The notes under the pieces were generated by a model. It was not told where the DNA came from. It saw nothing but the letters and a program-made list of their open reading frames with translations, and made no database searches. Source: Planctomycetaceae bacterium (GTDB lineage Bacteria > Planctomycetota > Planctomycetia > Pirellulales > Lacipirellulaceae). From it: DNA of 64,000 bases. Of the stretch, positions 1 through 8,684 are shown piece after piece. Made by a program: the position numbers and the translations under genes. The stretch lies in NCBI GenBank assembly GCA_002702655.1, contig PABB01000005.1, forward strand, positions 1-64,000. Reading direction: 5' to 3'. The first letter of the stretch is position 1. Each line of letters opens with the position of its first letter.

Positions 1-376
<376 letters not shown>

Positions 377-584
377 GTTATATGCATCAACTGGTTTGAC
401 TCGCCCCGCAAGCGGGACGCGCCCTCTCAGCTAAAGAGCCTTTCGAAGCGTTTGCTGGCGAGATACGCTCACGCGCACTCGTCATGTACGATCTTGCTCT
501 GGCTGGCCGACTGCCATAATGCCGCCGCTCCCCGGGGAGGGGGCGCCGACGACAGCCGGCTCTCAAAAGAGGTCACTCACCAAA

Positions 585-597
585 TTGTCAAAGAGCA
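585..597 (-). promoter_or_regulatory. boxA antitermination element in the 16S leader
   Basis: On the minus strand this reads TGCTCTTTGACAA. It differs at one base from the boxA core of E. coli rrn operons (TGCTCTTTAACAA), the NusB/NusE loading site. It lies between the promoter at 718-745 and the 16S start at about 376, the position expected for rRNA antitermination. Confidence 0.85.
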
Positions 598-717
598 CTT
601 TCGCGAACAATCGCGGGAGGCAATTGTTGCGTTTCCTTGCTAGCGGGCAAGCCCTCAGCAAGAAATTTTTTTCCAGTCCGCTCTGCGAACTCTCGCGAAC
701 CGACTGGAGAACCGCGA

Positions 718-745
718 ATTTTACGGATCGGCAGCGGCCTGTCAA
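718..745 (-). promoter_or_regulatory. Probable rrn promoter, TTGACA-N16-TAAAAT
   Basis: On the minus strand a perfect -35 hexamer TTGACA (740-745) is followed after 16 bases by TAAAAT (718-723). This is the strongest sigma-70 type match noticed in the window. Transcription would begin near 711 and give a leader of about 335 nt before mature 16S, passing through boxA. The rest of the 377-1023 interval holds only this leader, a repeat at 916-997 and unassigned GC-rich sequence. Confidence 0.8.
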
Positions 746-915
746 CGACTCCACGAGAAAATCCTGGACTGTTTTTCTGGCGCCACCCGCCAAGCTTCAA
801 GCCGCGCAGGTTACGCAAACGGCGTCGGTGGAGCGACCCCACCGACGCCGGGTCGTTGCGGCCCGAAAACAAGGCCGCACCTTCGTCGAACTGCCCTTCG
901 CAGAACGGCGACTCT

Positions 916-997
916 GCGTGCCACGGCTCTGTGAGCCGTGTGATGTGAGACGCCGCGCGGTTCTTTGGTACGCACGGCTCACAGAGCCGTGGCACGC
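916..997. repeat. Paired-hairpin repeat, family A, copy 1
   Basis: Left unit: GCGTGC then the hairpin CACGGCTC-TGT-GAGCCGTG. Right unit: the exact reverse complement, ending in GTGGCACGC, after about 30 bases. Each half is a hairpin and the whole is an inverted repeat. Further copies of the family are at 5142-5215, 34506-34530 (half only), 34713-34789 and 43695-43782. This copy sits between the rrn promoter and the end of the LEPR-XLL gene. Confidence 0.9.
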
Positions 998-1023
998 GGT
1001 TCCCAAGTCCTTGCAGCGCCGCG

Positions 1024-2268
1024 TCACTTGGCGGCGACGCGGGCCCGGCGCACCAGGCGCGGCAGGACCGCCGTCGTTGGGCCGGCCCCAGCGTCGCCCG
1101 AGGCGCCGCCGTCGGTCGGCGGGGCCGGGATTTCGAAGTTCCGCACGATCTTCGTGCCGAACTCGTTCCCTTCGCCCTCGTTCAGGGTGTCTTCGCCGGG
1201 TCCCCCCAGAAAGACGGCGACTCGCGCCTTGGTCCCCGCCACGCCCACGATGTCGTCGCCGCCGCCGGTGGAAACCGCCAGTGCGGCGAACGCCGAATCG
1301 GCGATCCGCACACGATCGGCGCCGTCGCCCGTGCGCACGGCTGCGAACCGAGCTCGCACGTCGTCCAGCACCACGTTGTCCGTGGCGTCGCCCCGGCCGC
1401 CGTTGACCAGCAGGCTGAAGCCGGCATCCACGTCGGACAGAGCAATGCGATCGCTGCCTCCGTCGCCGCCCACGGCCACGCCCCGACGACTTCCCACATC
1501 GCGTAGCGACGCGGCATCGTCGCCGGCGCCCAGCGAGACCAGGATCCCGCCGCGAGCCCGCAGCAGGTGCGGATCCGGCGCGTCGCCGTCGGTCTCCTCC
1601 GACTCGGCGACCAACTCGTCGGTCGCCGCGCCGCCCTCGGCGGGGGGCGTTTCGGGGTCGGCGCCCAGGACCACGCGGTCGGAGTCGGCGCCGGTCAGTA
1701 CGGCCAAGTGACCGCCGATGGCCGTATCGGCGACGCGGACGACGTCTTCGCCTGCAAAGGTGGCAATTCGCACCGAGCCCCGCACCGCCACGTTCGCATC
1801 AACGGCCGGGTCTTCCTCGGCAGACGCCTCGCCGTCCGCTTCCGCGGCGGCTGGGGCCGACGGCGCCGGCACGCCGATCAGGACTGTGTCGTTGCCCTCG
1901 CCGGTCCCAATCGCCAGGCTGCGGGCGAAGCGGGCCCGATTGATGCGAACCACGTCGTCCCCGTCGCCCGTGGCGATCCGCACGTTTCCGCGAACGCCCT
2001 CGACGGTCAGCTCGCTGCCAGGGGGCGTGCCGTCCGGGGCGTCGGCCATGCTGACCGTCGTGCCGTCCAATCCGCGGATCACAAAGGATCCAGGATCTTC
2101 GCCGCTGGACACGGCAATTTGGTTCGCTTCGGCGTCGCCGGTGATCAGCAGGTGCCCGCCCACGACGTTCACCAGCACTTCGCCGGCCAGCAGGGCCTTG
2201 TTCTCCAGCCGCTCCATTCTCAGTTGGTCGCGCCGTGTGCGCGCACCGCCAGACAGTTTCCGAGCCAT
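1024..2268 (-). CDS. LEPR-XLL-like secreted protein with RTX-like Asp/Gly repeats
   Basis: A 414-residue protein. Near residues 17-28 it carries RMERLENKALLAG, a variant of the LEPR-XLL motif (L-E-x-R-x-L-L-A) that marks the N-terminus of many large planctomycete surface proteins. The rest is a chain of imperfect repeats rich in GDGDDVV, GEGNDTV and GGDDIV, resembling RTX/haemolysin-type calcium-binding turns. No catalytic domain is visible. The C-terminus is Pro/Gly-rich then basic. The start is supported by AGGAG eight bases upstream. At 414 residues it is short for this class, so the repeat array may be nearly the whole mature protein. Surface location and calcium binding are inferred. Confidence 0.75.
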   Translation of the reverse strand: MARKLSGGARTRRDQLRMERLENKALLAGEVLVNVVGGHLLITGDAEANQIAVSSGEDPGSFVIRGLDGTTVSMADAPDGTPPGSELTVEGVRGNVRIATGDGDDVVRINRARFARSLAIGTGEGNDTVLIGVPAPSAPAAAEADGEASAEEDPAVDANVAVRGSVRIATFAGEDVVRVADTAIGGHLAVLTGADSDRVVLGADPETPPAEGGAATDELVAESEETDGDAPDPHLLRARGGILVSLGAGDDAASLRDVGSRRGVAVGGDGGSDRIALSDVDAGFSLLVNGGRGDATDNVVLDDVRARFAAVRTGDGADRVRIADSAFAALAVSTGGGDDIVGVAGTKARVAVFLGGPGEDTLNEGEGNEFGTKIVRNFEIPAPPTDGGASGDAGAGPTTAVLPRLVRRARVAAK

Positions 2269-2595
2269 GGTAAAATCTCCTAGTTCCGCTGCGAGTTAGC
2301 GAGAAAGTAGTCGCCCCTGTGGCGCCCGTGCGCGGCAAACGCACGCCCGGCGATGACTCCGCTGGCCCTCCCCCCGGAGGCGGCCGCCGTCAAACAGTGA
2401 AACAGCTCACATCCGGTGGAGTCTCGCACGAATCCGCAAAATCGACAAAGCAATTGCGGTCTGCCCGCAGCGGGCCGCCCCGGCGGTGCTTGCAGTCGGT
2501 CGCCGGGTGACGACAATGCGACCAGACGCCCCTTGATTGCCGCCCGGCGGCCGCGGGGCCAGCTTTCCTGCACCCTCATTGCCCCCTTGTCTGCC
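2269..2595. other. Divergent intergenic region without a recognised gene
   Basis: This interval lies between the divergent starts of the LEPR-XLL gene and aroH and must hold both promoters. I see the LEPR-XLL Shine-Dalgarno (AGGAG on the minus strand, about 2277-2281) but no convincing -35/-10 pair, RNA gene or repeat. Confidence 0.5.
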
Positions 2596-3015
2596 ATGCC
2601 CTGCCGCGGAGTGCGAGGCGCCACGACCGTCGACGCCAACGATCGCGAGGAAATCCTCCGCGAAACGCGGCGGCTGCTCGCCCTGCTGGTGCGCACCAAC
2701 AACATCGACCCGGCGGACATGGCGAGCATCTGGTTCACCACCACCGTGGATGTCGACGCCGAGTTCCCCGCCCTGGCGGCCCGGCAATTGGGCTGGCTCG
2801 ATGTGCCGCTGATCTGCGGCCACGAGATCAACGTGCCCGGGTCGCTGCGAATGTGCGTCCGCGTGCTGCTGCACTGGAACACCGACAAGCCGCAGGCGGA
2901 CATCGAGCACGTTTACGTGCGCGGGGCCAAGTCGCTGCGACCGGACCTGACCAAGCTGCCGGCGGTCGACTGGGAGGAGCTTGAGGAGTGGATTGCCCAG
3001 CAACGGGGCGATTGA
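2596..3015 (+). CDS. aroH: Chorismate mutase, AroH type
   Basis: A 139-residue protein matching the trimeric monofunctional AroH family (about 125 residues in Bacillus subtilis). It converts chorismate to prephenate for Phe/Tyr synthesis in the cytoplasm. The family signature RGVRGATTV is at residues 4-12. The B. subtilis active-site residues appear to be kept as R7, E77, R89 (in CVRVL), Y107 (in HVYV) and R115 (in LRPDL). The start at 2596 is chosen because the match begins there; a longer frame upstream reads as GC-rich noise. No other aromatic pathway genes are adjacent. Confidence 0.93.
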   Translation: MPCRGVRGATTVDANDREEILRETRRLLALLVRTNNIDPADMASIWFTTTVDVDAEFPALAARQLGWLDVPLICGHEINVPGSLRMCVRVLLHWNTDKPQADIEHVYVRGAKSLRPDLTKLPAVDWEELEEWIAQQRGD

Positions 3016-3030
3016 GTCGCCTCCCCAGCG

Positions 3031-3065
3031 CAAAAAGTTAGCCCCCGGTCAATGACCGGGGGCTA
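3031..3065 (-). terminator. Intrinsic terminator after tRNA-Leu
   Basis: On the minus strand a stem TAGCCCCCGGTCA / TGACCGGGGGCTA with a 1-base loop region is followed by AACTTTTTGC, a run of five T. It lies just 3' of the tRNA-Leu. The same hairpin lies just after the aroH stop on the plus strand, where the U-tract is missing, so it mainly serves the tRNA. Confidence 0.8.
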
Positions 3066-3072
3066 AGTGAAG

Positions 3073-3157
3073 TACCGGAGAGAGGATTTGAACCTCCACG
3101 CCCTTAACGGGCACATGGACCTGAACCATGCGCGTCTGCCAATTCCGCCACTCCGGC
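3073..3157 (-). tRNA. tRNA-Leu (anticodon CAG)
   Basis: An 85-nt class II tRNA on the minus strand: acceptor GCCGGAG paired with CTCCGGT, anticodon stem CATGG/CCATG around the loop TTCAGGT (anticodon CAG), long variable arm GCCCGTTAAGGGC and T-arm with GGTTCAAATCC. CCA is not encoded. The first acceptor pair is G-U. A weak promoter-like pair TTGAAA-N17-AATTCT lies at 3169-3197 on the same strand. Confidence 0.95.
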
Positions 3158-3245
3158 TCGCTTCCAGAAGAATTGCAAATTGCCGGCGGATTTTCAAGGG
3201 GACCCGCCCCACGCCGCCGTCCGGGCCGTTGAAAACGCCGCCACG

Positions 3246-3587
3246 TCAGTACCGCGGCACGCTGGGATCGATTTCCAGCGACCAGGCGTCGATCCCCCCG
3301 GCCATCGACTGGGCCTGCGGGAACCCCTGATTTCGCAGCCACTGGGCGACCCGCAGGCTACGCACGCCGCCGTGGCAGTGGACGACGATGCGCTGCTGCT
3401 CGCGGCCGGCCAGTTCGCCGACGCGGTCGGGCAACTCGCCCATGGGGATCAGCACGGCCCCGTCGATCGCGGCGGTCGCGTGCTCGTCCGGCTCGCGGCA
3501 ATCCAGCAGCAGCCACGGCTGCCCGTCGCCGTCGGCCAGCAGGCGCTGCACGTCCTGACACGAAACTTCCAACGGCAATTCAGCCAT
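3246..3587 (-). CDS. Rhodanese-like sulfurtransferase domain protein
   Basis: A 113-residue single-domain rhodanese, the usual size for GlpE/ThiI-like stand-alone domains. Recognisable elements are LLLDCREPDEH (DxRxxxE motif), AVLIPMGEL (the usual AxxIP segment), and the active-site loop HCHGGVRS carrying the persulfide-forming Cys followed by the CxxxxR pattern. The C-terminus has the typical GGIDAW. The ATG at 3587 has GGAG about nine bases upstream; the longer upstream frame overlaps the next gene and is not protein-like. Cytoplasmic; the sulfur acceptor cannot be told from context. Confidence 0.9.
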   Translation of the reverse strand: MAELPLEVSCQDVQRLLADGDGQPWLLLDCREPDEHATAAIDGAVLIPMGELPDRVGELAGREQQRIVVHCHGGVRSLRVAQWLRNQGFPQAQSMAGGIDAWSLEIDPSVPRY

Positions 3588-3695
3588 ACTCGATTGCTCC
3601 CGGCGAAAATCACTTGGCTCTGGTGCTGGTCGCGGGACGACTGGCCCGCGGCTGCATTTTGGACAGTCGTACGGCGTTCGTACAATGGCGATGCC

Positions 3696-4424
3696 ATGAG
3701 CAGCACCGCCCCGCCCGCCTATCAACCCGAAAAACCGCGATTCACCGTCCGCGGCTTGATGATCACCACGGCGGTCGTGGCGGTGTATGCAGCGATCGGC
3801 GGGGCGATCTGTCGTCGGTTGGATCCGACCGATCAAGCGTCGCTGCTCGTCTTTTGGACGGCAACCGCATTGGCCATACCAGCGGCATGGTACTATGCGC
3901 TTCGTCGCGAGGCCAAACTGTATGGCAACGATTCGGCCGTTCGATACGTCGTGCCAGCCCTGGGGCCAGGCCCCGTTCGCAGTCGACCGTCGCAACATCG
4001 GCGATTGCTGACAATCGTGCTGATTGGCATGAGTTTGGCGTACTGGTCGTTTCTCGTGGTCAACAATCTGCGGGTCATTCGCCACATCAATTGGGGGTGG
4101 TTCGATCTCTTCGCTTGTTCAATGCTGCCGATTGGCGCGTACGCGATCGCGCACCGAGTGGTCCAGTTGATACTTCGCCGCAATCAGACTCTCGTCGCGA
4201 TTTGCGATGATGGTCTGCGGTATTACCGTCTGCCGATCCCCTGGAAGCACGTGCATGAAGTACGCTGGCTCGCCGACGATCCGGGGACGCTCTTTTTGCA
4301 CCGCTACGATGGCGACATCTACCTGCGCCCCGCCGCCGACCAACGCGACGCCGTCGAGGCGTTCATTCGCGAGCGGACGGGCCTGCCATGCGAGCCGGCG
4401 CCAGCCCCGAAGGAACCAGCATGA
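3696..4424 (+). CDS. Membrane protein of unknown function
   Basis: A 242-residue protein with four likely membrane segments: residues about 22-42 (ITTAVVAVYAAIGGAI), 50-70, 115-135 (LLTIVLIGMSLAYWSFLVV) and 145-170. The cytosolic C-terminal part (about 180-230) reads as a small beta-rich domain ending in an acidic helix, reminiscent of PH-like YcxB/DUF domains, but I cannot assign a family. It overlaps the next gene by ATGA, so translation of the PAP2 gene is probably coupled. The start is the first ATG that keeps the protein-like part. Confidence 0.75.
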   Translation: MSSTAPPAYQPEKPRFTVRGLMITTAVVAVYAAIGGAICRRLDPTDQASLLVFWTATALAIPAAWYYALRREAKLYGNDSAVRYVVPALGPGPVRSRPSQHRRLLTIVLIGMSLAYWSFLVVNNLRVIRHINWGWFDLFACSMLPIGAYAIAHRVVQLILRRNQTLVAICDDGLRYYRLPIPWKHVHEVRWLADDPGTLFLHRYDGDIYLRPAADQRDAVEAFIRERTGLPCEPAPAPKEPA

Positions 4425-5122
4425 CGCTGCGTAAGATTGCCGAACGATTGACGCACGAGCCCATTTTGATTGGGCTGTTTCTGCTCGCGTCGGCCAGCGT
4501 GTGGGCGTTTGCCGAGGTGGCCGACGAGGTGCTCGAGGGCGACTCGCATGAGATCGACGAGCGGATTGTGCTGGCGATGCGCAACCCCGCGGACCCGGCC
4601 GACCCGCTGGGGCCGCGGTGGTTCGAGGAACTGATGCGCGACTTCACGGCCCTGGGCGGCGTGGGGGTCGTCGCGTTGCTGGGCGCGGCGGCGGCAACGT
4701 TTCTGGCGGTGCTCGACAAGCGACGCGAGGCCGTGTGGCTGGTGATCGCGCTCGTGGGCGGGATCGCGCTGAGCCTGGGGCTCAAGACGCTGTTCGACCG
4801 CCCGCGGCCCGACTTGGTGCCGCATGGTTCGCACGTTTACACGCGCAGCTTTCCGAGCGGCCACTCGATGATGGCCGCCACGGTCTATCTGACGCTGGGC
4901 GCCGTGATGGCCGAGCTGGTCGCGCTACGGCGGCTGAAGGCGTTCTTTCTGGTGCTGGCGGTCCTGATCACCGCGCTGGTGGGCGTCAGCCGCGTGTACC
5001 TGGGCGTGCATTGGCCCACCGACGTGCTCGCGGGGTGGGCGTTGGGCGCCGGTTGGGCGCTGGCCTGCTGGTTCGTGGCGAGATTCTTGCATCTCAGCCC
5101 GCTCGAGCCCCCTCGGGACTAG
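4421..5122 (+). CDS. PAP2-family membrane phosphatase
   Basis: A 233-residue integral membrane phosphatase with the three PAP2 signatures: KTLFDRPRP (KxxxxxxRP), the SFPSGHSMM box (PSGH) and SRVYLGVHWPTDV (SRxxxxxHxxxD). Five to six hydrophobic helices surround them. Such enzymes dephosphorylate undecaprenyl diphosphate, phosphatidic acid or phosphatidylglycerophosphate on the outer face of the inner membrane; which substrate applies here is not decided by sequence. ATG at 4421 overlaps the upstream stop (ATGA) and has GGAA upstream. Confidence 0.92.
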   Translation: MTLRKIAERLTHEPILIGLFLLASASVWAFAEVADEVLEGDSHEIDERIVLAMRNPADPADPLGPRWFEELMRDFTALGGVGVVALLGAAAATFLAVLDKRREAVWLVIALVGGIALSLGLKTLFDRPRPDLVPHGSHVYTRSFPSGHSMMAATVYLTLGAVMAELVALRRLKAFFLVLAVLITALVGVSRVYLGVHWPTDVLAGWALGAGWALACWFVARFLHLSPLEPPRD

Positions 5123-5141
5123 CGCTTCGCCTGGTGTTACT

Positions 5142-5215
5142 TGCCGCGGCTCTATGAGCCGTGTGAGGGGCGCTGCCGCTCTCCGTTGCGCACGGCTCAC
5201 AGAGCCGTGGCACGC
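5142..5215. repeat. Paired-hairpin repeat, family A, copy 2
   Basis: The left unit is slightly decayed (TGCCGCGGCTC-TAT-GAGCCGTG). The right unit is intact (CACGGCTC-ACA-GAGCCGTGGCAC). Spacer about 27 bases. The copy lies just after the PAP2 stop. The remaining sequence to 5426 is the upstream region of the PilT-like gene, in which I see no further feature. Confidence 0.88.
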
Positions 5216-5426
5216 GGGCTTTCCGTCGCTGCGATGGCACGCGACTTGCCCAGTGATTATCCTGAACAAGTGGAAGAGGCCCAAGTCGCCGCGAACGGAG
5301 CGTTTGTGCTGGCTGTTGCTCCTGGCAACGGTCGCAGCGCGCCGATTCGCACACTCCTCCTCTATCGGCATCCTGGCTGGACGCGTGCCAGTGGGGGCCG
5401 ATCTGCAATCGAACAAAGGGCCCGCC

Positions 5427-6551
5427 ATGATCGAAGATCTGCCTCCCGATGAAGAGATGCGCCGCCTGCTGGCGTTCACCAGCAAGAACGAGGCGTCGGA
5501 CCTGCATCTGAAGGTGGGGTACGCCCCCTACGTGCGGATCGGCGGACACCTGCGGCGGCTGGAAATGCCGCCCATCCCCAACACGGCGTTCATGCACGAA
5601 ATGGTGTCGTCGTTGGTGCCGCCCAATCGGTGGCAGGAGTTCGAGAGCAGCGGGGCGCTCGACTTTGCGGCGACCGACGAAGAGGGCGATCGCTTTCGTG
5701 TGAACATCTTTCGCAGCCACGGTGAAATCCACGTCGCCGCGCGGCGCGTCCAGTCGAAAATCAGCGACTTCGACGCCCTCAACCTGCCGGACGTTTACCG
5801 CAAGCTAATCAGCCAGACCATGGAGGGGCTGATCCTGGTGTGCGGGGTGACCGGCTCGGGCAAGAGCTCCACGCTGGCGGCGATGGTCGAGTACATCAAC
5901 GAACATCGCGGCCTGCATATCATCACCATCGAAGACCCCGTCGAGTTCGCATTTCACGGCAAGAAGAGCATCATCTCGCAGCGCGAAATCGGGCTGGACG
6001 TGCCCAGCTTCAAAGACGCGTTGCGGGTCGTCGTGCGGCAGGATCCCGACTGCATTCTCATCGGCGAGATGCGCGATCGCGAGACGATGCTGGCGGCCAT
6101 TCAGGCGGCCGAGACGGGGCACCTGGTGATGGGGTCGCTGCACTGCGCCGACGCGCAACTCGCGTTCGCGCGGATCCTGGAGTTCTTCGATCGCAGCGAG
6201 CATGGCTTCATCCGCTCGTCGCTGGCGAACAGCCTCAAGGCGATCATGGTCCAGCGGTTGCTGCCGGGGGTGGTCGACGGCACGCGCCTCCCGGCAACCG
6301 AAGTGTTGCTGGTCAACGCGACCGTGCGCGACAAAATCCTCCGCGAGGAAGACGAGGATCTGCCCGCGATCATGCACCAGTGCCACGCCGAGGGCATGCG
6401 CGACTATACGCAGTCGTTGTGCCAACTGGTCCTGGAGGACAAGGTGCTGCGGACCACGGCCATGGACTACGCGCCCAGTCGCGAGTCGCTTGCCGCGTCG
6501 CTTAAGGGCATCGACTCGGCCTCCTCGAGCATCATTTCTCGCGTGCGGTAG
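5427..6551 (+). CDS. PilT-like secretion/twitching ATPase
   Basis: A 374-residue hexameric-type ATPase of the PilT/GspE superfamily. An N-terminal PAS-like domain (SDLHLKVG motif at about 24-31) is followed by the RecA-like core: Walker A GVTGSGKSS at 140-148, Asp box IITIEDPVEF at about 165-174, Walker B DCILIGEMRD at 208-217 and His box GSLHCADA at 236-243. PilT proteins drive pilus retraction. The C-terminus lacks the zinc Cys of GspE, which favours PilT/PilU. No other pilus gene is adjacent. ATG 5427 is chosen because similarity starts there; the upstream frame runs through a repeat. Confidence 0.9.
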   Translation: MIEDLPPDEEMRRLLAFTSKNEASDLHLKVGYAPYVRIGGHLRRLEMPPIPNTAFMHEMVSSLVPPNRWQEFESSGALDFAATDEEGDRFRVNIFRSHGEIHVAARRVQSKISDFDALNLPDVYRKLISQTMEGLILVCGVTGSGKSSTLAAMVEYINEHRGLHIITIEDPVEFAFHGKKSIISQREIGLDVPSFKDALRVVVRQDPDCILIGEMRDRETMLAAIQAAETGHLVMGSLHCADAQLAFARILEFFDRSEHGFIRSSLANSLKAIMVQRLLPGVVDGTRLPATEVLLVNATVRDKILREEDEDLPAIMHQCHAEGMRDYTQSLCQLVLEDKVLRTTAMDYAPSRESLAASLKGIDSASSSIISRVR

Positions 6552-6650
6552 AGAAGGCGAGAAGCTGAAGGCTGGAGGCGGCCAAACGAAGGCTGCCGGC
6601 GCCGGCGACCCTCCCCTGGCCCCTCCCTGCGAGGGAGGGGGAGACTGGCG

Positions 6651-8366
6651 CTAGAACTCGATCGCCTGTCCGGGGGCGCTTTCGGCGGGCGTGGTGATCA
6701 CTGGCGGCTGGGCGCCGTCATCGTCGTCGCCCACCTCGTCGCCAATGGCGATGTCGCTCGACTCGGCGGCGTCGGCCGATTGGCGTTCGCGCCACGGCTT
6801 GCCCTGCTGATAGCTGGCCAACTCGGCGGCCAGTTGCTCGTCGATATCGTCGCCCTCTTCGCCGCGGCTCAGGTCGACCGCTTTCTGCGACCACTCCTTG
6901 GCCTTGGCAAAGTCGCCCGCCTCGGCATACGCGGCGGCCAACGTGCTGAGGATGTGCGCCGCCTTGAAATCGGTCAGCTCGGCCGCCTGCTGCCCCAGTT
7001 CCACGGCCCGCGACCCGTTGCGAACTTCGTCGTCCGGCGAGGTGGCCAGCACCCAGGCCAGGTTGTTTAGCAGCGACGGATCCTGGGGCTGCAGGGCCAA
7101 TGCCTTTTCGAAATCGGCCACCGCCGTCACGTGGTCGCCGATGGTCAGGTAGGCGTCGCCCCGATTGCGACGGGCGAGATAGTTGTCGGGCTCGTCGGCC
7201 AACACCGCGTTGTAGGCGTCGATGGCCCGCCGCGGCTTCTTGGCGATTACGCAATACAGCGCCAACTGCATCTGCAGTTCGGGCTGGTTGCCCGCCGCGG
7301 CGATCAGCGTGTCCATCTTCTCGATCGCCTCGTCCATTTTGTCCTCGGCCGCCAGGATCTGGGCCTGCAGCCGCAGCGCGGCGACCAAGCCCGGCTGCTC
7401 GGCCAACACCGCGTCGACATCGGCCATCGCCCGATCGGTCTCCTCAAGCCCCAGGTAGGATTCGGCTCGGAAGATCCGCGTGAGCAGCGCGTCGGGCTTC
7501 ATCTCCAGCACCTTCGAGAATTCCTCGACTGCCTTCTCAAACTCGCCCTGGCTGCGGTAGATCTCGCCCCGCTGCTGCCAGGGGGCGGGCGAATCGGGAA
7601 TCTCCTCGGTCGCTGTGGCCAGTGCGGCGAGCGCTTCGTCCGGCTGATCCATCTCGACCAGGATGTTGGCCTTCAGCATGTACGCCGCCAGTTCGGTCGC
7701 GGTCGCCTCGAGCACGGCATTCACATCGTCCAGCGCATCCTGCAGCTTGCCCTGCTGCCGCAGCATGGCCGCACGGGCGAGTCGGTACTTGGGATTGTCG
7801 CCTTCCAACTCGACGGCCGCGTTGATGTCCTCAGCGGCCCGCGTCGGCTCGGTCTGCAATCCGGCGCGCATCGCCAGGGCGACGGCTCGCTGCTCGGACG
7901 GAGCGTCTTCGTCCTGGAGGAACTTGGTGAGCAGCCGCCGCGCCTCGTGCGGATCGCCCCCCGGGCCGGTCAGCAGCTTGGCAAGCATGAACCGCGCCAT
8001 GTTGGGCGCATTGTCGTAGGACAAGATGCGTCGCAGATCCGATACCGCCATCGCTCGCACCCGCTGCATGCGCGGATCGGCCTGCTGCTGAGGCGGCTGG
8101 CTGTCGTACGCCGCCGTGAGCTGGGTGACCCGCTGCATGAGCGTCTCGGAGAGCATCATCTCGGCGAAGTCGGAGTTGTCGACATCCAGTCCCTTGTCCA
8201 ACGCCGACTGCAGCAGCTCGATCGTGCGATTGATGTCGCGGAGATCTTCGGCGACGATCCGCACCCGCATCGCTTCGTCGAGGTCCTCCTGCCCCGGGCC
8301 CTCGGCCCAGGCGGCGGAAGCAGAGACAGTCGAGAGGAGAAGAATCGCGGCAAGCGAGTATTTCAT
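6651..8366 (-). CDS. Secreted TPR-repeat protein
   Basis: A 571-residue protein with a clear signal peptide (MKYSLAAILLLSTVSASAAWA) followed by about ten tetratricopeptide-like helical repeats between residues 100 and 520, for example AYMLKANILVEMDQPDEAL and LARRNRGDAYLTIGDHVTA. The last 50 residues are acidic and Pro-rich. The N-terminal 100 residues (IVAEDLRDINRTIELL) are not assignable. It probably acts in the periplasm as a scaffold. The reading frame stays open far upstream, but that stretch is antisense to ychF; the ATG at 8366 with its signal peptide is the start. It is divergent from ychF. Confidence 0.85.
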   Translation of the reverse strand: MKYSLAAILLLSTVSASAAWAEGPGQEDLDEAMRVRIVAEDLRDINRTIELLQSALDKGLDVDNSDFAEMMLSETLMQRVTQLTAAYDSQPPQQQADPRMQRVRAMAVSDLRRILSYDNAPNMARFMLAKLLTGPGGDPHEARRLLTKFLQDEDAPSEQRAVALAMRAGLQTEPTRAAEDINAAVELEGDNPKYRLARAAMLRQQGKLQDALDDVNAVLEATATELAAYMLKANILVEMDQPDEALAALATATEEIPDSPAPWQQRGEIYRSQGEFEKAVEEFSKVLEMKPDALLTRIFRAESYLGLEETDRAMADVDAVLAEQPGLVAALRLQAQILAAEDKMDEAIEKMDTLIAAAGNQPELQMQLALYCVIAKKPRRAIDAYNAVLADEPDNYLARRNRGDAYLTIGDHVTAVADFEKALALQPQDPSLLNNLAWVLATSPDDEVRNGSRAVELGQQAAELTDFKAAHILSTLAAAYAEAGDFAKAKEWSQKAVDLSRGEEGDDIDEQLAAELASYQQGKPWRERQSADAAESSDIAIGDEVGDDDDGAQPPVITTPAESAPGQAIEF

Positions 8367-8684
8367 CGGGGCGAGCCCTGAGAGGTGTTTGAACGAGGAT
8401 GTGCCAGCCGCGGGCGAGACGTCCCGGCCGCCGCAGCCGGTAATTATTGCGAGTCGCCCCCCATCTGGCCATGCAAGCTCGCTGGGAGGAATTCTCGGCT
8501 GCGGCGGCTTGCCGCGGTCGATTGAACCACCCGTTACAGTGCCGCCGGCGTCGCGGCATGCGGCTAGGACGCTTGGGGCCGGTTCGGTAGAATCCGCGAT
8601 TCGCCACCCGCCGCGGGCGGCAAATAATCCCACAAGCCCGCGGCGACTCTCACCTCTCCCGCCCCCAGCTGCGAGACACTTGCC
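8367..8684. other. Divergent intergenic region between the TPR gene and ychF
   Basis: The region must hold two opposing promoters. One AT-rich patch (GGTAATTATTGCG, about 8439-8451) stands out, but no clear hexamer pair, hairpin or RNA gene was seen. Confidence 0.4.

Noticed and set aside
1567-2283. Plus-strand frame of 238 codons over the LEPR-XLL gene
   Set aside because: A shadow of the repeat-rich minus-strand gene; the opposite frame has the motif, the ribosome binding site and repeat logic.
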